Source: Polydactylus sextarius
Lineage: Eukaryota; Chordata; Actinopteri; Polynemidae
Assembly (NCBI GenBank): GCA_016801845.1
Contig: CM028910.1
Location: 18,382,629 to 18,446,628, forward strand
Direction of reading: 5' to 3'
Length of the DNA: 64,000 bases
Made by a program: the position numbers and the translations under genes. A model generated the notes under the pieces. The model was given only the letters and a program-made list of their open reading frames with translations. It made no database searches and had not been told where the DNA came from. Below are positions 1-11,885 of the stretch, piece after piece. Numbering within the stretch: position 1 is the stretch's first letter; each line of letters begins with the position of its first letter.

Positions 1-1081
1 GCAGTTTTTGTGAAATGTTTTAGAGCCAAATACATTTTTCTTACTTTCCTTATGTACCCAACAACTATCAGACAGTCTTGCACTGTCTGTCCTGCGACGT
101 CACAAAAATGTTGACACTGTTCGACCCTTTCAGAGACAGAGTTTGACAAACTGTGGAGGGGAATAGGGGCCAGTTGCCCACAGCCATCACACCTCTGCCT
201 GGCCTCATCCCAGCAAGGAGGGGGCAGTTTGGGAGCCTCCAGGCAGGCATCAGGCCAGGCTGATACCACTCAGCTGTGTGGCAAGTCAGCCAGTAGGAGA
301 ATGAATGACCTTCACTTGGGTTCAGAGACTGTCGAGACTACAGTGGCGGTTAGCAGATGAGTAGGTAAATCAATAGGCAATATACTCTATATGGGCTGAG
401 CTCAAACACCGGTGTCAGCTTGGCAAGCTGTTCGTGATGCTGCCACAATGTGCAGACACTGTTAAATTAAGTCAGGTGCAATTTATGTGTGAAGCAATTT
501 TTAAAGGTGCCACAGGTAGCATTTTTCACCCGAATTTATCATTGTTAGATTATGATCCCTATAATGTAAACAAATGAGACAACTGGCAGATGCTATTTCC
601 TACCAGTGGTACACCTAATGCTAACGTTTGTTAAAATGAAAATCAATTTTCCTATTTTCCTACTGACCACTATTGCAAAAACATTTTTGATTCTGCCTTT
701 ATTTATACTGAAAGTCAAGCATCATCAACATCTTTTGATTTTCCACCTCGACAAGAAACACTTGAATATCCCATAAAACTACTGATGAGCATCGCATTTG
801 ACTGTGCAGTCTACTTCAGTGTTACAGATTTTGAGCACTCATCGTAATCTCCACAATAAATAAATAACAATATTAAATGTATATAATGAAAACAGTCACC
901 ATTGCTTTTTCCCCACATTTTTTTAAGTAGATGATGGTGGGATATGTCTTTGATGGGATCCAGTGTGACAAAGGGTGTAAATACATCGCTTTGCATCATT
1001 TTCAAAGGGGCCTTTTATGACCTTTCCATTACAGCCTCAGAGGGAGTTATTCACTTCAGCTGTGACTGAAAGCTATACTCG
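1..1081. other. unique noncoding sequence
   Basis: No gene is recognisable. Open frames on both strands are 60-65 codons and carry no family motif. A CRE-like GACGTCAC lies at 96-103. The rest is ordinary AT-rich sequence. Confidence 0.6.

Positions 1082-1157
<76 letters not shown>
1082..1157. repeat. (CT)n(CA)n compound microsatellite
   Basis: A short CT run (1082-1092) passes directly into an uninterrupted CA run of about 65 bases (1093-1157). A pure tract of this length is expected to be polymorphic. Confidence 0.97.
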
Positions 1158-1159
<2 letters not shown>

Positions 1160-2166
1160 CTCAGTGTAAATGCAATCAGTGTTGGTGGTGGTTCCCTGCC
1201 TTGCACCTGTTATTTATATGCCCTAGTGACTTTTGAAAGTTTTTAAGATTCACAACATTAAACTTCTTAACTGGCTCTAGATTCAACCTACTGAGCCTCA
1301 GGACTTTCACTGATTATCGCTTCAAACAAAAATGCCCTGAAAGTTGTCACAAGCCACACTAGCGAAAGGTGACTGAGATCCCAGTGATGTTGCCACTACA
1401 AACTCAAGTGAGCCCAGTGATATAACTCTTGTTTGACAGGTCTTGCTATTTCTACACTTTTGTAGAAACCAACAATAACAGAATAGGTTTCAGTCACAAC
1501 CACTGGAGTGTACTGTATTTTCATGACCAATCGTGTACAATCATGAACCTCAAGTTCAAGTTTTCATGTTTGTCAAAATCAATTTTTAATTGGACATTAA
1601 TATTAGTGTGGACTAGTGGCTGAAAATGATTTCATTAACTTAAAAGCCACCGAAACCACTGTGCAGAAGTAGGAACTTTTAATACATCACCTGGCACATT
1701 GGAGGAAAAGTGACAGTGTTTAACAGCACAGGTGGAGAACCAAACTACGCTGTTAATCATCAGCTTGCCACACTTTACAACCCAGAACTGTGTTCCACAA
1801 ATGCTTTCACAAGAATAATCAGAAATTCTCAGTACTCATACTGCCCATACCCTAAAAACCATATCATAACTTCCTATATTAAGTCTTGTTGTGCAATCCA
1901 AATTTAAAAGCAACATCATGTCAGGTCAGTAAATGGTCACGTGCTGTATCTAAGTCTGTTTGCACAAAGATGTAAACACTCACTGCAAAAACCAGTGAGG
2001 TTACACACAGTTCAGCCAGGTGATTATTTGTGCTTCTCATGTATGGGCAGTAAAGGTCACACTTCTACTGTAATGGGATCAACAGAGGTAAAGGAAGATG
2101 TAGCCATACAGAGGGGTAGTAGGGACATCTCTGATGCTTGACAGCCACTAGTAAGTATATCCTCCA
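1158..2166. other. unique noncoding sequence
   Basis: Nothing recognisable. Three plus-strand open frames of 64-66 codons are low-complexity chance frames without domain features. Confidence 0.55.
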
Positions 2167-2177
2167 TACACACACAT

Positions 2178-2221
<44 letters not shown>
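2167..2221. repeat. (CA)n microsatellite
   Basis: CA repeat with one CATGCG interruption near 2175-2180, then a pure run to about 2221. Translated in any frame it gives only His-Thr or Val-Cys repeats. Confidence 0.95.
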
Positions 2222-2223
<2 letters not shown>

Positions 2224-2848
2224 CGGTTCCTGCTATAACAGGATATTGAGCCCAGTGTTGGTCCACTCCTCTTTGCACTTGCCATTAGTGCATTTTCCAA
2301 CCCAGTTAGCAAAGACCTCAGAGCTCAGCACCAGGGTAAAAAGTGGCACTCACGGCTCAATCTCAGCATTGAGCTGAGTACAGCTGAGTAACCGATTCAG
2401 TGTTAAATAACAGTAACACTCAGTTCTGTGGATAAGATTTGGCAGGTTTCTTCCAAAGGCCGTTAGTCTACAGACATGAGAATTCATAATGTTTTGATGT
2501 AGAATCACAGGTTAGTCCAACATTGTGCAACAGGGTGCAGGTATTAATAACAAAGGATATGGTTTAAGAGAAAAGAAATTGTCAAAAACCTCCAGAAAGA
2601 AAGGAATATCAAATAGTTATTGCAGAAGCATTCACCAATGCTGTAGTTTTCCATCAATGTGTAAAGCTTTGACAACTACAATTCTGTGGTCGATCTACTG
2701 CCAGATTCAGCCCACAGCAGCCAGTTATCCATCAGTGAGCAGTTTAAAATGCATTAAGAATACAATATTTCAATGTAACACTGTGGGCTAATTCCTTTGC
2801 TTGACCCTTTGACAGATTCCTCTATAGAACAGTAATCCTTTGGCTGGT

Positions 2849-2880
2849 TTCAGTGTCTTGCTTACAGACACTTCAGCAGG
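2849..2880 (+). repeat. short fragment of a teleost dispersed repeat
   Basis: The block reads like the common fish repeat motif of the form TTCAGTGTCTTGCTCAAG followed by GCACTTCAGCAGG. A related copy in the same orientation is at about 7040-7075. Only about 32 bases are recognisable, so the element is old or truncated. Confidence 0.45.
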
Positions 2881-3067
2881 TAGATAGTTGTCAGCATGAG
2901 GGCAAAGTGTGTTTTTCCAGAAAGACTTTGCGCTTCACTGTATTTTAATGGATTTTATTTTACTGTTAGGCTCGTCAGCATTTGAACATTGGGTGTTCAG
3001 CATTTTGGAAGATATTATTGTAAAACCCTATGCTCTAAAATGATATTCTGTGCTTGTTTTTTTTTTT

Positions 3068-3073
3068 AATAAA
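3068..3073 (+). promoter_or_regulatory. possible poly(A) signal (AATAAA)
   Basis: AATAAA follows a T-rich stretch and is followed 20-50 bases later by TG/T-rich sequence (about 3106-3122), the layout of a vertebrate cleavage and polyadenylation site. The preceding 250 bases have the AT-rich look of a 3' UTR end. No upstream coding exon is visible, so this could serve a noncoding transcript, or an exon outside the window, or be chance. Confidence 0.3.
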
Positions 3074-3520
3074 GCTTTGTTATTTCACTCATAATTGGAC
3101 TAATTGTCATGTTGGCTTTGTTGCAAAAAGTGTGACCATGTGACTGTAACATGGCTTCTTCAGATCATCTGCTCAACAATGTTGCTGATCAGAATACACT
3201 AAAGAATCTTGGGTTTTGGAGTCATCCCTGGGATTCCCAATGGGCAATCTTCAAACAGGAGCTTTGATCAGCTGGTGTGGTGGGCAAGGATGTCTGCATG
3301 TGTGTGTGTGTTTGTAGGGGGGGGGCAGTTGCAAGCCCAGCCTCTTGAAGAGAAGTGTTTGATGTGGAGATTTCCTCACCAGGTGGTATATAAAAAGGCC
3401 AAGGCTCCTAAAATATTACAAACTCCTGCCTGACATGGAGTTGCTTAGGAGAAAAATGGCCTATGGCCAAGCAAATCATTTTTGCTATCAATATGTACAT
3501 AAGCATAGTTTTAGTGATGC

Positions 3521-3547
3521 GCACACACACACACACACATACACACA
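3521..3547. repeat. (AC)n microsatellite
   Basis: Pure AC dinucleotide run with one CAT interruption near its end. Confidence 0.9.
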
Positions 3548-3666
3548 TCTATGTTATCATGACGAGAAGTTGCAGCTACTACAGTTGTATAAATAAAGAA
3601 AGCCTTCCTTGGACTATGTTTAAATGAAAAGGCTGAATGACTCTGCATGTAGTCATTTTCACAAAA

Positions 3667-3670
<4 letters not shown>

Positions 3671-3712
<42 letters not shown>
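3671..3712. repeat. (TG)n microsatellite
   Basis: About 21 uninterrupted TG units, followed by a G-rich stretch to about 3850. Confidence 0.97.
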
Positions 3713-3714
<2 letters not shown>

Positions 3715-5999
3715 ATGGGGTGGCTGGTATTGATAGGTGTTAGTTAAACCTGTGACATTTGCTGTGTTAAATGTGTTGTGTCCATCTGAGGATATGTGGT
3801 GTGCTGCATATGTATGCATGTTGGGGTTGTGATGGTTTGGGGGTGGGCGGCACATTCATTTAACAAAATGAATAGCTCTTGGACTAAATTAAATTTCAGC
3901 TGGAATTAAATGATGGGAAGTGGTCTCTGTGTGCTACCAGATCGCTGTGAGAGGGCAATATTGCTAAAAGGCTTTTAGAGGATTAATTTAATGTTTTTTT
4001 TTTTCTTCTTCTTCTCCCTCTCCCAGCCATTTTTTTATTTCTTTGTTCTCCATCCAGGTGCTCATAAACCACAGCATTCCTTTTGCGGTGACATTTAGTA
4101 GCTAGAAAATGGCGGTGAGCCAGCCAGCAGGGTTTCTGTGTCCAAGGAGGTGGGTGGGTGTTGTGTCTATGTTGACTACATATCTGGGTGAGGCATTGTA
4201 GGTAGAAAAAAAGCAACACACATGCTGTTATTTTATTTTGCTGGGACTAAAAGTGGATGGCATGCTGCTTGGAGCTGTTGTGGTGTACTGAGAATCTTAG
4301 CAGGTTTGATCTCTGCAGCAGCAGTTTGTCCATCATAAGCCATGTTCCCCATGAAGTGTCCTTGAAAAACTTATACCTGCTGTCCTATTGTAAATCAACC
4401 TGGAAAGCCATGAAATCCAAAGACAGTATGGCAATTTTTAAAGGTGTCTAGTCTAGGTAATAGAATTACCCGACACTCTGATCAGGATCATATGATCGGT
4501 GAAATTGACAGTGCACGGGATAAAAACACGCAATATCATTGTGTGAAAAATACAGTATGTATATACAGTAGGCTTCTCGAGGAATAGTCTGACATTAGAT
4601 GAGATGATTGATGCCGCTCTTGTATCTGTCTGATAAATATACTGTTACAGCCGTTAACAACAGTTGGGGTATGTTTGTTCCACTGGACAAATAATAAAAT
4701 TTAAGAATGGAGACAGGCCAACTATAAAGTAGACAAACTAAAAACTTTTGCCTGCAGTGTATAACTTTTCTCTCCCCCTTCTGGCAGTGATGGGAATTTT
4801 ACAACTACATGTAGTATTATGACATATACCTCAATATAATTAATTTTATATAGTTAATTTTTTAGACTATATCATGCCTTCTGAAAATCATGTTTCTTAT
4901 CGGAAACTTCTGGAACTGAAATCTTTTGTTGGATGCAATGAAGTATAATAAAAAATACTCCAAGTTCTATTTAGTCTCCATCTCTACAGTCGTTCTCTCT
5001 TTACCTCTGACAAACCAAGTCATTGATGTATAATACATCTTTGTGGCAACATTTCTGTGCAGGTGCACCGTCATCAGATTTAAAACTCTGATATATTGTA
5101 AAATACAAAAATTTGATTCTAATGAATTATTCTGAGAATCCTCCTTTACTTTTTACTACTTCTTTATGCTGATTGACATATGTGGGTGAAACATTTACAG
5201 TTGGGTATCATTACCAGATGTCTTTTCTTTTTTGTCTTATTTTGAAGCAGTCAAACTTCCTTGCTACATGTTACACCTCCTTAACACCAAACAACCGCTC
5301 CTGCCCATGGCCCATCTGTCAATCAATCAAGCAAACAATCAATTCCCCCAGTGTGCTAATCAATTAATCACTCAGTCAATCAGATATGGTTATCCAGAAG
5401 CTGATGATGCTCACACAAAAACATCAGTGTCGCTCTCTACTCATTTTAAATTGGCAGCCGGGAGAGTGACAGTGGAAAGATGAATGGATTCTAGTTTGCC
5501 GGGGCTTGTTTTGATGACCCATGCTCAGTTAAATTATTGCAGTAATGATGCTACGACAGTGATGAATCACTCCTGTTTCTATTTCATCAGCTGTGTCAAC
5601 AATTACACTTTGAAAATGGACTTGGTTATTATGACTGGTTTGAGCAAGATTTGCAAATGTAAAACTACAGCACTTACAAGGAATGCTGTGATTTGTCCAG
5701 CAATATCAGCTTTGCATAAACTAAAGTGTTGGAGTAAATGTATCAGTAAAATTGGGAAGACAAACACATATAGATATATCCATACATATAGTATAGCATG
5801 ACAATGTGATGGTAATGATGAATTAGAATGGGTTTATTCACAATTGCTGTGGAAAGAGTGTGTACACACAAAGTGAGTGTGTACACACAAAAAAATTAGT
5901 TATCAAAAAAAAATGTAGATGTATGTATAGAGAAATGTAAAGTGTATTACTGTTTATAGAGACTCTAATCTGTTGGACTCCAATTCTTTGACGACATCA
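3713..5999. other. unique noncoding sequence
   Basis: No gene recognised. The longest frame (5484-5801, plus, 105 codons) has a composition typical of translated AT-rich noncoding DNA and no motif. A 17-bp unit built on GTGTACACACAA is tandemly duplicated at about 5857-5889. A cluster of ATCAAT-type motifs lies at 5318-5385 (see findings). Confidence 0.55.
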
Positions 6000-6089
6000 T
6001 CACTTTCATCTTCATCATTATTATTATTATTATTGTAATATTAATTGTAATGATAATTTTACTTTAACAACTACTTGTAACCATCTACT

Positions 6090-6395
6090 CTCTACTGTCT
6101 CTTTCTGGTCACCCACTTTTCTTCCTCCCCCCTCCCCCGTCCTCCTCACTCTTTTTCCTCTGTCTCTTCTCTTTTCCCTGTTTTCATTTCACTCCAACCG
6201 GTCGAGGCAGATGACCGTCCACTCTGAGTCTGGTTCTGCTGGAGGTTTCTTCCTGTTAAAAGGGAGTTTTTCCTCTCCATTGTTGCCAAGCGCTTGCTCA
6301 TTGTGGAAATGTTGGGTTTCTCTATGTAAAGTGCCTTGAGATAAATGTTTTTATGACCTGGCGCTATATAAATAAAATAAATTGAATTGAATTAA
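6090..6395 (+). mobile_element. 3' end of an L2-type LINE
   Basis: A pyrimidine-rich lead (6090-6180) is followed by a block that matches from memory the 3' region of a very common teleost LINE: CCAACCGGTCGAGGCAGATG, then CTGGTTCTGCTGGAGGTTTC, then AAGTGCCTTGAGATAA, then GCGCTATATAAATAAAAT, ending in short ATTGA repeats (6381-6393). Only the untranslated 3' end is present, the usual result of 5' truncation at insertion. A more diverged copy of the same tail sits at 56207-56265 downstream of recognisable L2-type reverse transcriptase residues, which supports the clade assignment. Identity as a dispersed repeat is firm; the clade name is less certain. Confidence 0.8.
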
Positions 6396-6998
6396 TCTCT
6401 ATTCTTATGTTGTGTCTCTTCTTTCAGTTACAGAAAGTCTTCAGTTCCATGCAGAAGTCAAGAAGTCTCATGGTTCATCTATAATTCTGTCTTTAGTCAT
6501 TTTCATTAAATAAAGTAGAAAGTAGCTTGAATGAATGGCCAAGTCATCATGAAATTTTAGCTCTAAAAGAATACTGCTTATGTCAGAACACTTACTGGTG
6601 AGTTCAGACTATGTACAGTCATGGGCATGGTAGTGGGGGGGAGGGGACTTGACTACCCAGGGCCCTTCTTTTGCAGCTGTTGTGTTCATTAAGATAAAGC
6701 TACTGTCCTTTCATATCTGGCCTTCTGGGCTGAATATAATCAGTCAAATAAAAAAAACCATAAAGCACCTGATCTTTCTCAGTCACTGTAATTGTCTGCT
6801 CTTGGGAAAAGTTTGGCTTTGGCACAGTGATTAGTTGTAGTCTGTCTCATCAGTGAGGGTGGGGGGAAGGGTAATCAAAGATAATTGCTGAAAATCATCA
6901 TTGTGATGTTTTAATTGTGCACCTGCATTTCTCAGTTGTTAGCGTCACAAAGTGTTTTTTTGTGCTCCATCTATGTCAGTGATTTATGTGTCTATTTT
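6396..6998. other. unique noncoding sequence
   Basis: Nothing certain. A good splice-acceptor-like string (TGTCTCTTCTTTCAG, ending near 6427) is followed about 80 bases later by AATAAA, which could be a tiny terminal exon, but no frame in it is recognisable and I do not call it. Confidence 0.5.
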
Positions 6999-7165
6999 AT
7001 TTATTTATTTATTTATTCGGTAGCAGAGCAATAAGAAGTTCAGTGTCTTGCTCAAGGATACTTTGGCACGATGTACTTCTGTCTACTGCAATATTTAATG
7101 CGATGGGAATTGACCCCATAGTTACAGTTTTGTCCCTTTTAACTATTAAAGCTGCACTGGGAAAT
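6999..7165 (-). repeat. tRNA-like/SINE-type dispersed repeat fragment
   Basis: After a short (TTTA)n run (about 6999-7017) comes TTCAGTGTCTTGCTCAAG and ACTTTGGCACG, a motif pair I know from teleost dispersed repeats. About 40 bases on, GGGAATTGACCCC followed by GTTACAG looks like the complement of a degenerate tRNA B box with its flank. This suggests a degraded SINE-type element read on the minus strand. The ends are not defined. Confidence 0.45.
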
Positions 7166-10100
7166 TTTGTAGTGTGAAGGCCTAAACAACAACAGGGAAC
7201 AAATTGACAGCAGCTGTCAAACAGGCAGTTTAAGTTGGCCGGAGGAAGGTCGTTCATGTTACTGCTTCAAGTCCATGAATACAACTTCAGTTTGTCACAG
7301 TTGTACCTCACATCTTGACTCCATGCTGGCGTATCAGTCTGGTTTTCTATAATAAAATCCCTGCCAAATAAGGTTTCCACACCTGACTTGAGCCCTTGTT
7401 TTTATATATAGTTATTGTATTCTAATCTTAAATCTGTGACACAATGATAAATGATAAACAAAGGCATAGGCAAGGCAAGTTGACATACAATGATTGCCAT
7501 GTAAATAAATTCTTACATTCTGAATCTTAATCCACAGCACAGAAGCATCTTCATGTGAAGTTCCAGGGAAATTTGCATCCCACAGAGTTTGAATTTGAAT
7601 TCCTAATTGCAGGTTCCCATGCGTAACTTAATGGCGTTATCATTTTTTCAGACATTCTTTGCATCAACAAATGAACAGCGTCTTATAAAATGTCTGATGA
7701 TATTAGTCCTCTGAGGGTGAAAGTGATTTCATTGCTTTTGTGCAAATCAGCCATTACCACATGATCATCTGTGGAAATCTCTTGTGAACGAGCCACACAC
7801 TGCAGAGGAATGAAAAAAGTAAAGTTCGTGGATTTAAATTTTCAAACCAAAGGTTACAAGATTAATCCTGTGAAACGCTGACTAATTGAACTAACTTTAC
7901 TTGCTTGTTAATTCTTCACAGAAAAGGGAAGACAGAAAACTGATTAACTGTCTGAACTGACAAGTACAGGAGATTGCCAGTTGACTAACATGTAATGAGT
8001 ACGTGGAAATGAAATCATGAGATTTACATTTAGATCTCTAACACTTCTTCTCACTGCACTTCCTGAGGATATCTCAAGGAATCAAAAGGAGAGTGTCATT
8101 GTTACTCGGCTATGAACAAACGCCTTTTCTTCTGACTGAATCATACACACAGTTGAGTCAATAAAACACTTGCTCCAAACTTGGTGAACTGAAACCACCA
8201 AACCACCGTAGTTATTAAAACAAGCCAGCATAACCCTTTCAGACTGTCAGAGGAGTTCAATCATTGCTCAGAGTTCATCAGAGCAACTTACTGAACTAAA
8301 ATAAGAAGTAGAAGAAGGAATGACCTCCACAGCTGCTTCTGGAGACAGTTGTTAATGTCCATGTCCAATTATTAGTCATGTTATTTGAATTATTAATAAA
8401 ATTTGTAAAGCTAATTTACATGTAACTGTACATTAAGGTCACTTAGCAGACATATATTGGTCCATGAAAGAGGGATCAGATTCATGGTGTGGCTCAAGAA
8501 GTGAATCCCATTTCTCCTGATTAGGTATTAATTTTTAATAATGTCATTTAATGTTAACCAGTTAATACAGCTAATGTAGTCAGTCATGAATCAGAGACTC
8601 AACACATATATTATATGCAAAGGATATAAAGACAAAAAGAGAATTCATATGAACCAGAGGCAGAAGACTAAAGAAAGTGAGATTGAGACAGCAAGCTGAC
8701 GAAGTGCTGAAGGGTGGGAGAAAAAGAACAGGAGGTGGTGAAAGAGGAGAGTGATAGAGGGCATGAGGGGATATCTACAAGGGTGAATTAATAGAAGGAA
8801 AAGGCAACATCTGTAACGTGTGTGTTATTAATTATTAATTTATTTTTTGTCCAGAAAGGAAGAGGGCTGCAGAATCTGACCTTCGGATTTCATCCCACCA
8901 ATTGCGCTGTTCTTTCAAGGAAGCATGAATCTAATTTAGGCCAGGAGCTTTGCAGCTCCTTGCTTTAATCTTCAACACTTCGTGAATACAGGAGCGGGGG
9001 AGGGGGTATAAAACAGACCAATGGATGTAAAAAAAAAAAAAAAAAGGAGTGTGAGAAAGAGAGGCAGATTAAAAAACAAAGAGAGTGAAATGCCTAGAGT
9101 CCTTGCTTTTAAGATGCTGAAATTACAAGATGTTTATAAGATATGGACATGCATCATATTGATTTAGTGCATCTAATGACCAAGGAAATTGAGGCTAAAT
9201 AGAGACAGTTTGAACTGAGACCAAACAAAGTTAAACAAACTCACTAAGCAGGCAAATACCATTACTTTGACAAGAAAATAGATGAGAGAGCAAGAATAGA
9301 GAAGAAAGGTTTGATGTTATTAATACTTAGATTGCTGCCACAGCCTTCCACACATCGCTACCCAATATAATTTGAATCCTTCTGTTGAGATGACCATGTT
9401 AGTGAGAGAGCAGCACCTGCTCGATATTATCTCTGTGATTCCCAATGTCAAATGCAGAAATGTATTTAAGTATAACATATTGGGAGTAGAAGTGATGGTG
9501 AGAGACGAGAGGGAGAGGGATGGGGCGCAGAGCATACAAAATGCCTCTGTTGCAGGGTGTAATGCACCACAGACAAATAGTGCCGTTTTATTGCCTGGAG
9601 GAGAAAGAGCTTTTAAATTCATGCTCACTCTCCAGGAGGCAGTAGCGGTGGCCACCAGTGACTGATGTGCCACAGAAACACAGGACATTGTAGTGTGACT
9701 GCATGCTGCACTGCAAAATATATCCACTTACGAAATCTAATAGTGGCTCCTAAAATTTAATTTTCCTATGAAAAAAATAGGGGGGAGGGGGGACAGACTC
9801 ATGATCATTGCTGAGTAGGCACAGTTTTCTATAAATCTTCACTTCCCATTTTGAACACATGAATGTGTGAGGTAGTGGTGGTTTCTTTTAGTAACATTCT
9901 GCAGCTAAATCTATGGATATAACAGAACAGAGTAAGTGGTGTTGGAGGCTTGTATTTGCCTCAAAATCTGGTCCCTAAATCAGGCACAATGACTTTATCG
10001 CTGGGCAAGTTCAACAATGTTCCATCTGGGACTCCAAGATTTGTGAAAGTGCTGAATATGTCCTGTAGGGATTTAAATGACAAACAGTGACAGTGGCCAT

Positions 10101-10204
10101 GGTGAAAGGATGTGTCTTCTACATAGCTATTTAAAGAAGACAATTACAAGTCAGTGCATATGGGCATGTAATCTGAGGAATGGCAATATCAACCCATCAA
10201 CTGA
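7166..10204. other. unique noncoding sequence
   Basis: No gene. A (GA)-rich stretch lies at about 8640-8770 and an A-run at 9030-9046. The segment 8860-9000 contains a 7-bp perfect hairpin (AGGAGCT...AGCTCCT, 8943-8960) and reads like a conserved noncoding element. At 9320-9727 both strands stay open for 97-135 codons, but the proteins match nothing and the overlap suggests composition rather than coding. Confidence 0.5.
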
Positions 10205-10500
10205 TTCACTCCTTTGGTCCAAAATGAAATAGCTCAGTAACTTCAAGGTGGATTGCCATGAAACAGTTTTACAGACATTCATGGTTTACAGAGAATTATT
10301 TCCTAATGACTTGGTTGATCCATTGCCTTTCCCTTCAGTGCCACCAGCAGGTCAAAGTCTTAACTTATTCTGTGAAATATTTCAATATTTACTTGATGAA
10401 TTGGTACAAAATTAGTTACAGACATTTATGAGTCCTTGAGGATTCATCAGTCTGACTTTAGTGATCGACTGACTTTTCTTTACCACCATGAACAGCGGTC
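10205..10500 (+). repeat. teleost dispersed repeat with internal subunits
   Basis: Two similar subunits are visible. Each contains ACAGACATT, a GATTCATC- or AATT-type block, ATGACTT or CTGACTTT, GATC, then CTTTTC or CTTTCC and a CCACCA-type block; the first also has GATTGCCATGAAA (about 10250-10345) and the second spans about 10395-10495. I recognise this as a widespread fish repeat whose consensus includes GATTGCCATGAAATTTGG and GCCACCATCAGGTCA. A short piece of the same family is at 12530-12567. It has no coding capacity, and its transposon class is unknown to me. Confidence 0.65.
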
Positions 10501-10885
10501 CTTTCACTCAATCTCAAGTGGTATTTTGGACAAGCATAGTAGTTAAATTTGGACAAGAAACTACTCAACTGATGGAGGTTAGACATTGTTATAAGCACTG
10601 TCACAGTTTCCTGTGAAGTCCCAAGATCCTCCAGTTCACCTGTCAGTAAGTGCATTAAGGGTCAGTGGTCACAATGCAATGACAAAAGAGGTAACAAATA
10701 TTCTTTTGACCCCTTCTCTCATTTTCACTTTTTTTAATTTCCTTTTTTTTTTCCATCTATCATGTTTCCCTCCCTCTCCTGCTATCTGAGTTCCACTCAC
10801 TCACGATTGACATTTCTATCAACATGACAGGGCTGTGACAGGCAGCTCCCTGAGGTGCACCCACCTCCTCACACTCCCCCGCCCT

Positions 10886-10886
<1 letters not shown>
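10501..10886. other. unique noncoding sequence
   Basis: Nothing recognisable apart from T-rich runs at 10729-10752. Confidence 0.5.

Positions 10887-10938
<52 letters not shown>
10887..10938. repeat. (CA)n microsatellite
   Basis: An uninterrupted run of about 26 CA units. Confidence 0.97.
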
Positions 10939-10940
<2 letters not shown>

Positions 10941-11729
10941 CCACCCAACACTTTCCTATCCATTCCCTCCTTTCTTTCAACTCTGTCTGTCTACTCATTG
11001 ATGCCTGATTCAAAAGCACAAAGACAGATGTGGAGTGATGGACAGAAGGATGTCAGGGGAAGCAGGCTATGTACGTGGTACAAAACCCACACAGCAGAGC
11101 AAAATGGGCTCAGTAAATTAGTTCATAACTGAAAAAGAAAAGCTGAAATGCAAAAAAGTAAAGTTGAACAGCATAACAACTAGACTAACCAACATCTGAA
11201 TTGTGGATCTATCCTTTTGCAAAATAACATCTCTATCACTTAAGGCATTTGGCCAAACATAAGTTTATTGGTAAAGACACTTACTTGTGTCTCTTTGTGC
11301 CATTGCACCAAAAAAATTTTGAGAAAGAGAAAAGTGCCAATGTGAAGATTCTACAAGAGTAGGAATGCAGAGGTTTGGGTTTGTCCCTTGTTGTTGCAAG
11401 CTAGGAAATCATTAAGAAGCCCCGTGGAAGTGCACAGAAAAACAGACAGACAGCAGTCTCACACAGACAGACAGCCAGATCCACAGGGGGAAGGTCAAGT
11501 TTATGCCCTGAATAGGGACAGAGACTCTGGTCTGAAACCCAGCTCACACCTCTGGCCTTTCCTCATCCCTTTATGTTTTGCTTGTAAACACTGCTGACCT
11601 TACAGCACACAGTGGACATCCAGTGTGCCTCTGGGCCAACGGAAGACATGTTTTGACTGCCCCTGTCACAAATGACTAAAAGAACACTGTGTCAAGTGGG
11701 AGTATTAAAGTCCAAAGCATATCCTTGAA
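10939..11729. other. unique noncoding sequence
   Basis: No gene or element recognised. A short (ACAG)n-like patch occurs around 11440-11470. Confidence 0.5.
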
Positions 11730-11885
11730 AGCAGTGCTATAGCTGAGTGATTTAAGCATGGTGATAACACTGTCAGGGTTAGAAGTTCAATTCCCACTTG
11801 GGCTGGCTTTGCTGAAAATGTATGCACTCGCAGTACTATAAATCCTGCGGATGAAAGCACCCCTCAAACGACTGATGTTAAGTTG
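11730..11885 (+). mobile_element. tRNA-derived SINE
   Basis: The head carries RNA polymerase III promoter boxes in tRNA order and spacing: an A-box-like TAGCTGAGTGA (11740-11750) and a good B box GTTCAATTCC (11785-11794). The tail contains GCGGATGAAAGCACC, close to the GGATAAAAGCGTC motif frequent in teleost SINE and LINE tails. The total is about 150 bases, within the usual SINE range. The A box departs from consensus at its last position and the cloverleaf is not intact, so this is a retroposed copy rather than a tRNA gene. Confidence 0.7.

Noticed and set aside
3511..3855. 114-codon minus-strand frame
   Set aside because: Created by two CA/TG microsatellites that translate to His-Thr and Val-Cys repeats.
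5484..5801. 105-codon plus-strand open frame
   Set aside because: Composition typical of translated AT-rich noncoding DNA, with no domain, no splice signals and no Kozak support.
6410..6515. Tiny terminal exon (acceptor at 6427, AATAAA about 80 bases later)
   Set aside because: Both signals are short and common. No recognisable frame, and it directly follows a LINE tail, where such strings often occur.
9320..9727. 135-codon minus-strand frame overlapping a 97-codon plus-strand frame
   Set aside because: Both strands are open over the same bases and neither product is recognisable. Best explained by base composition or a conserved noncoding block.
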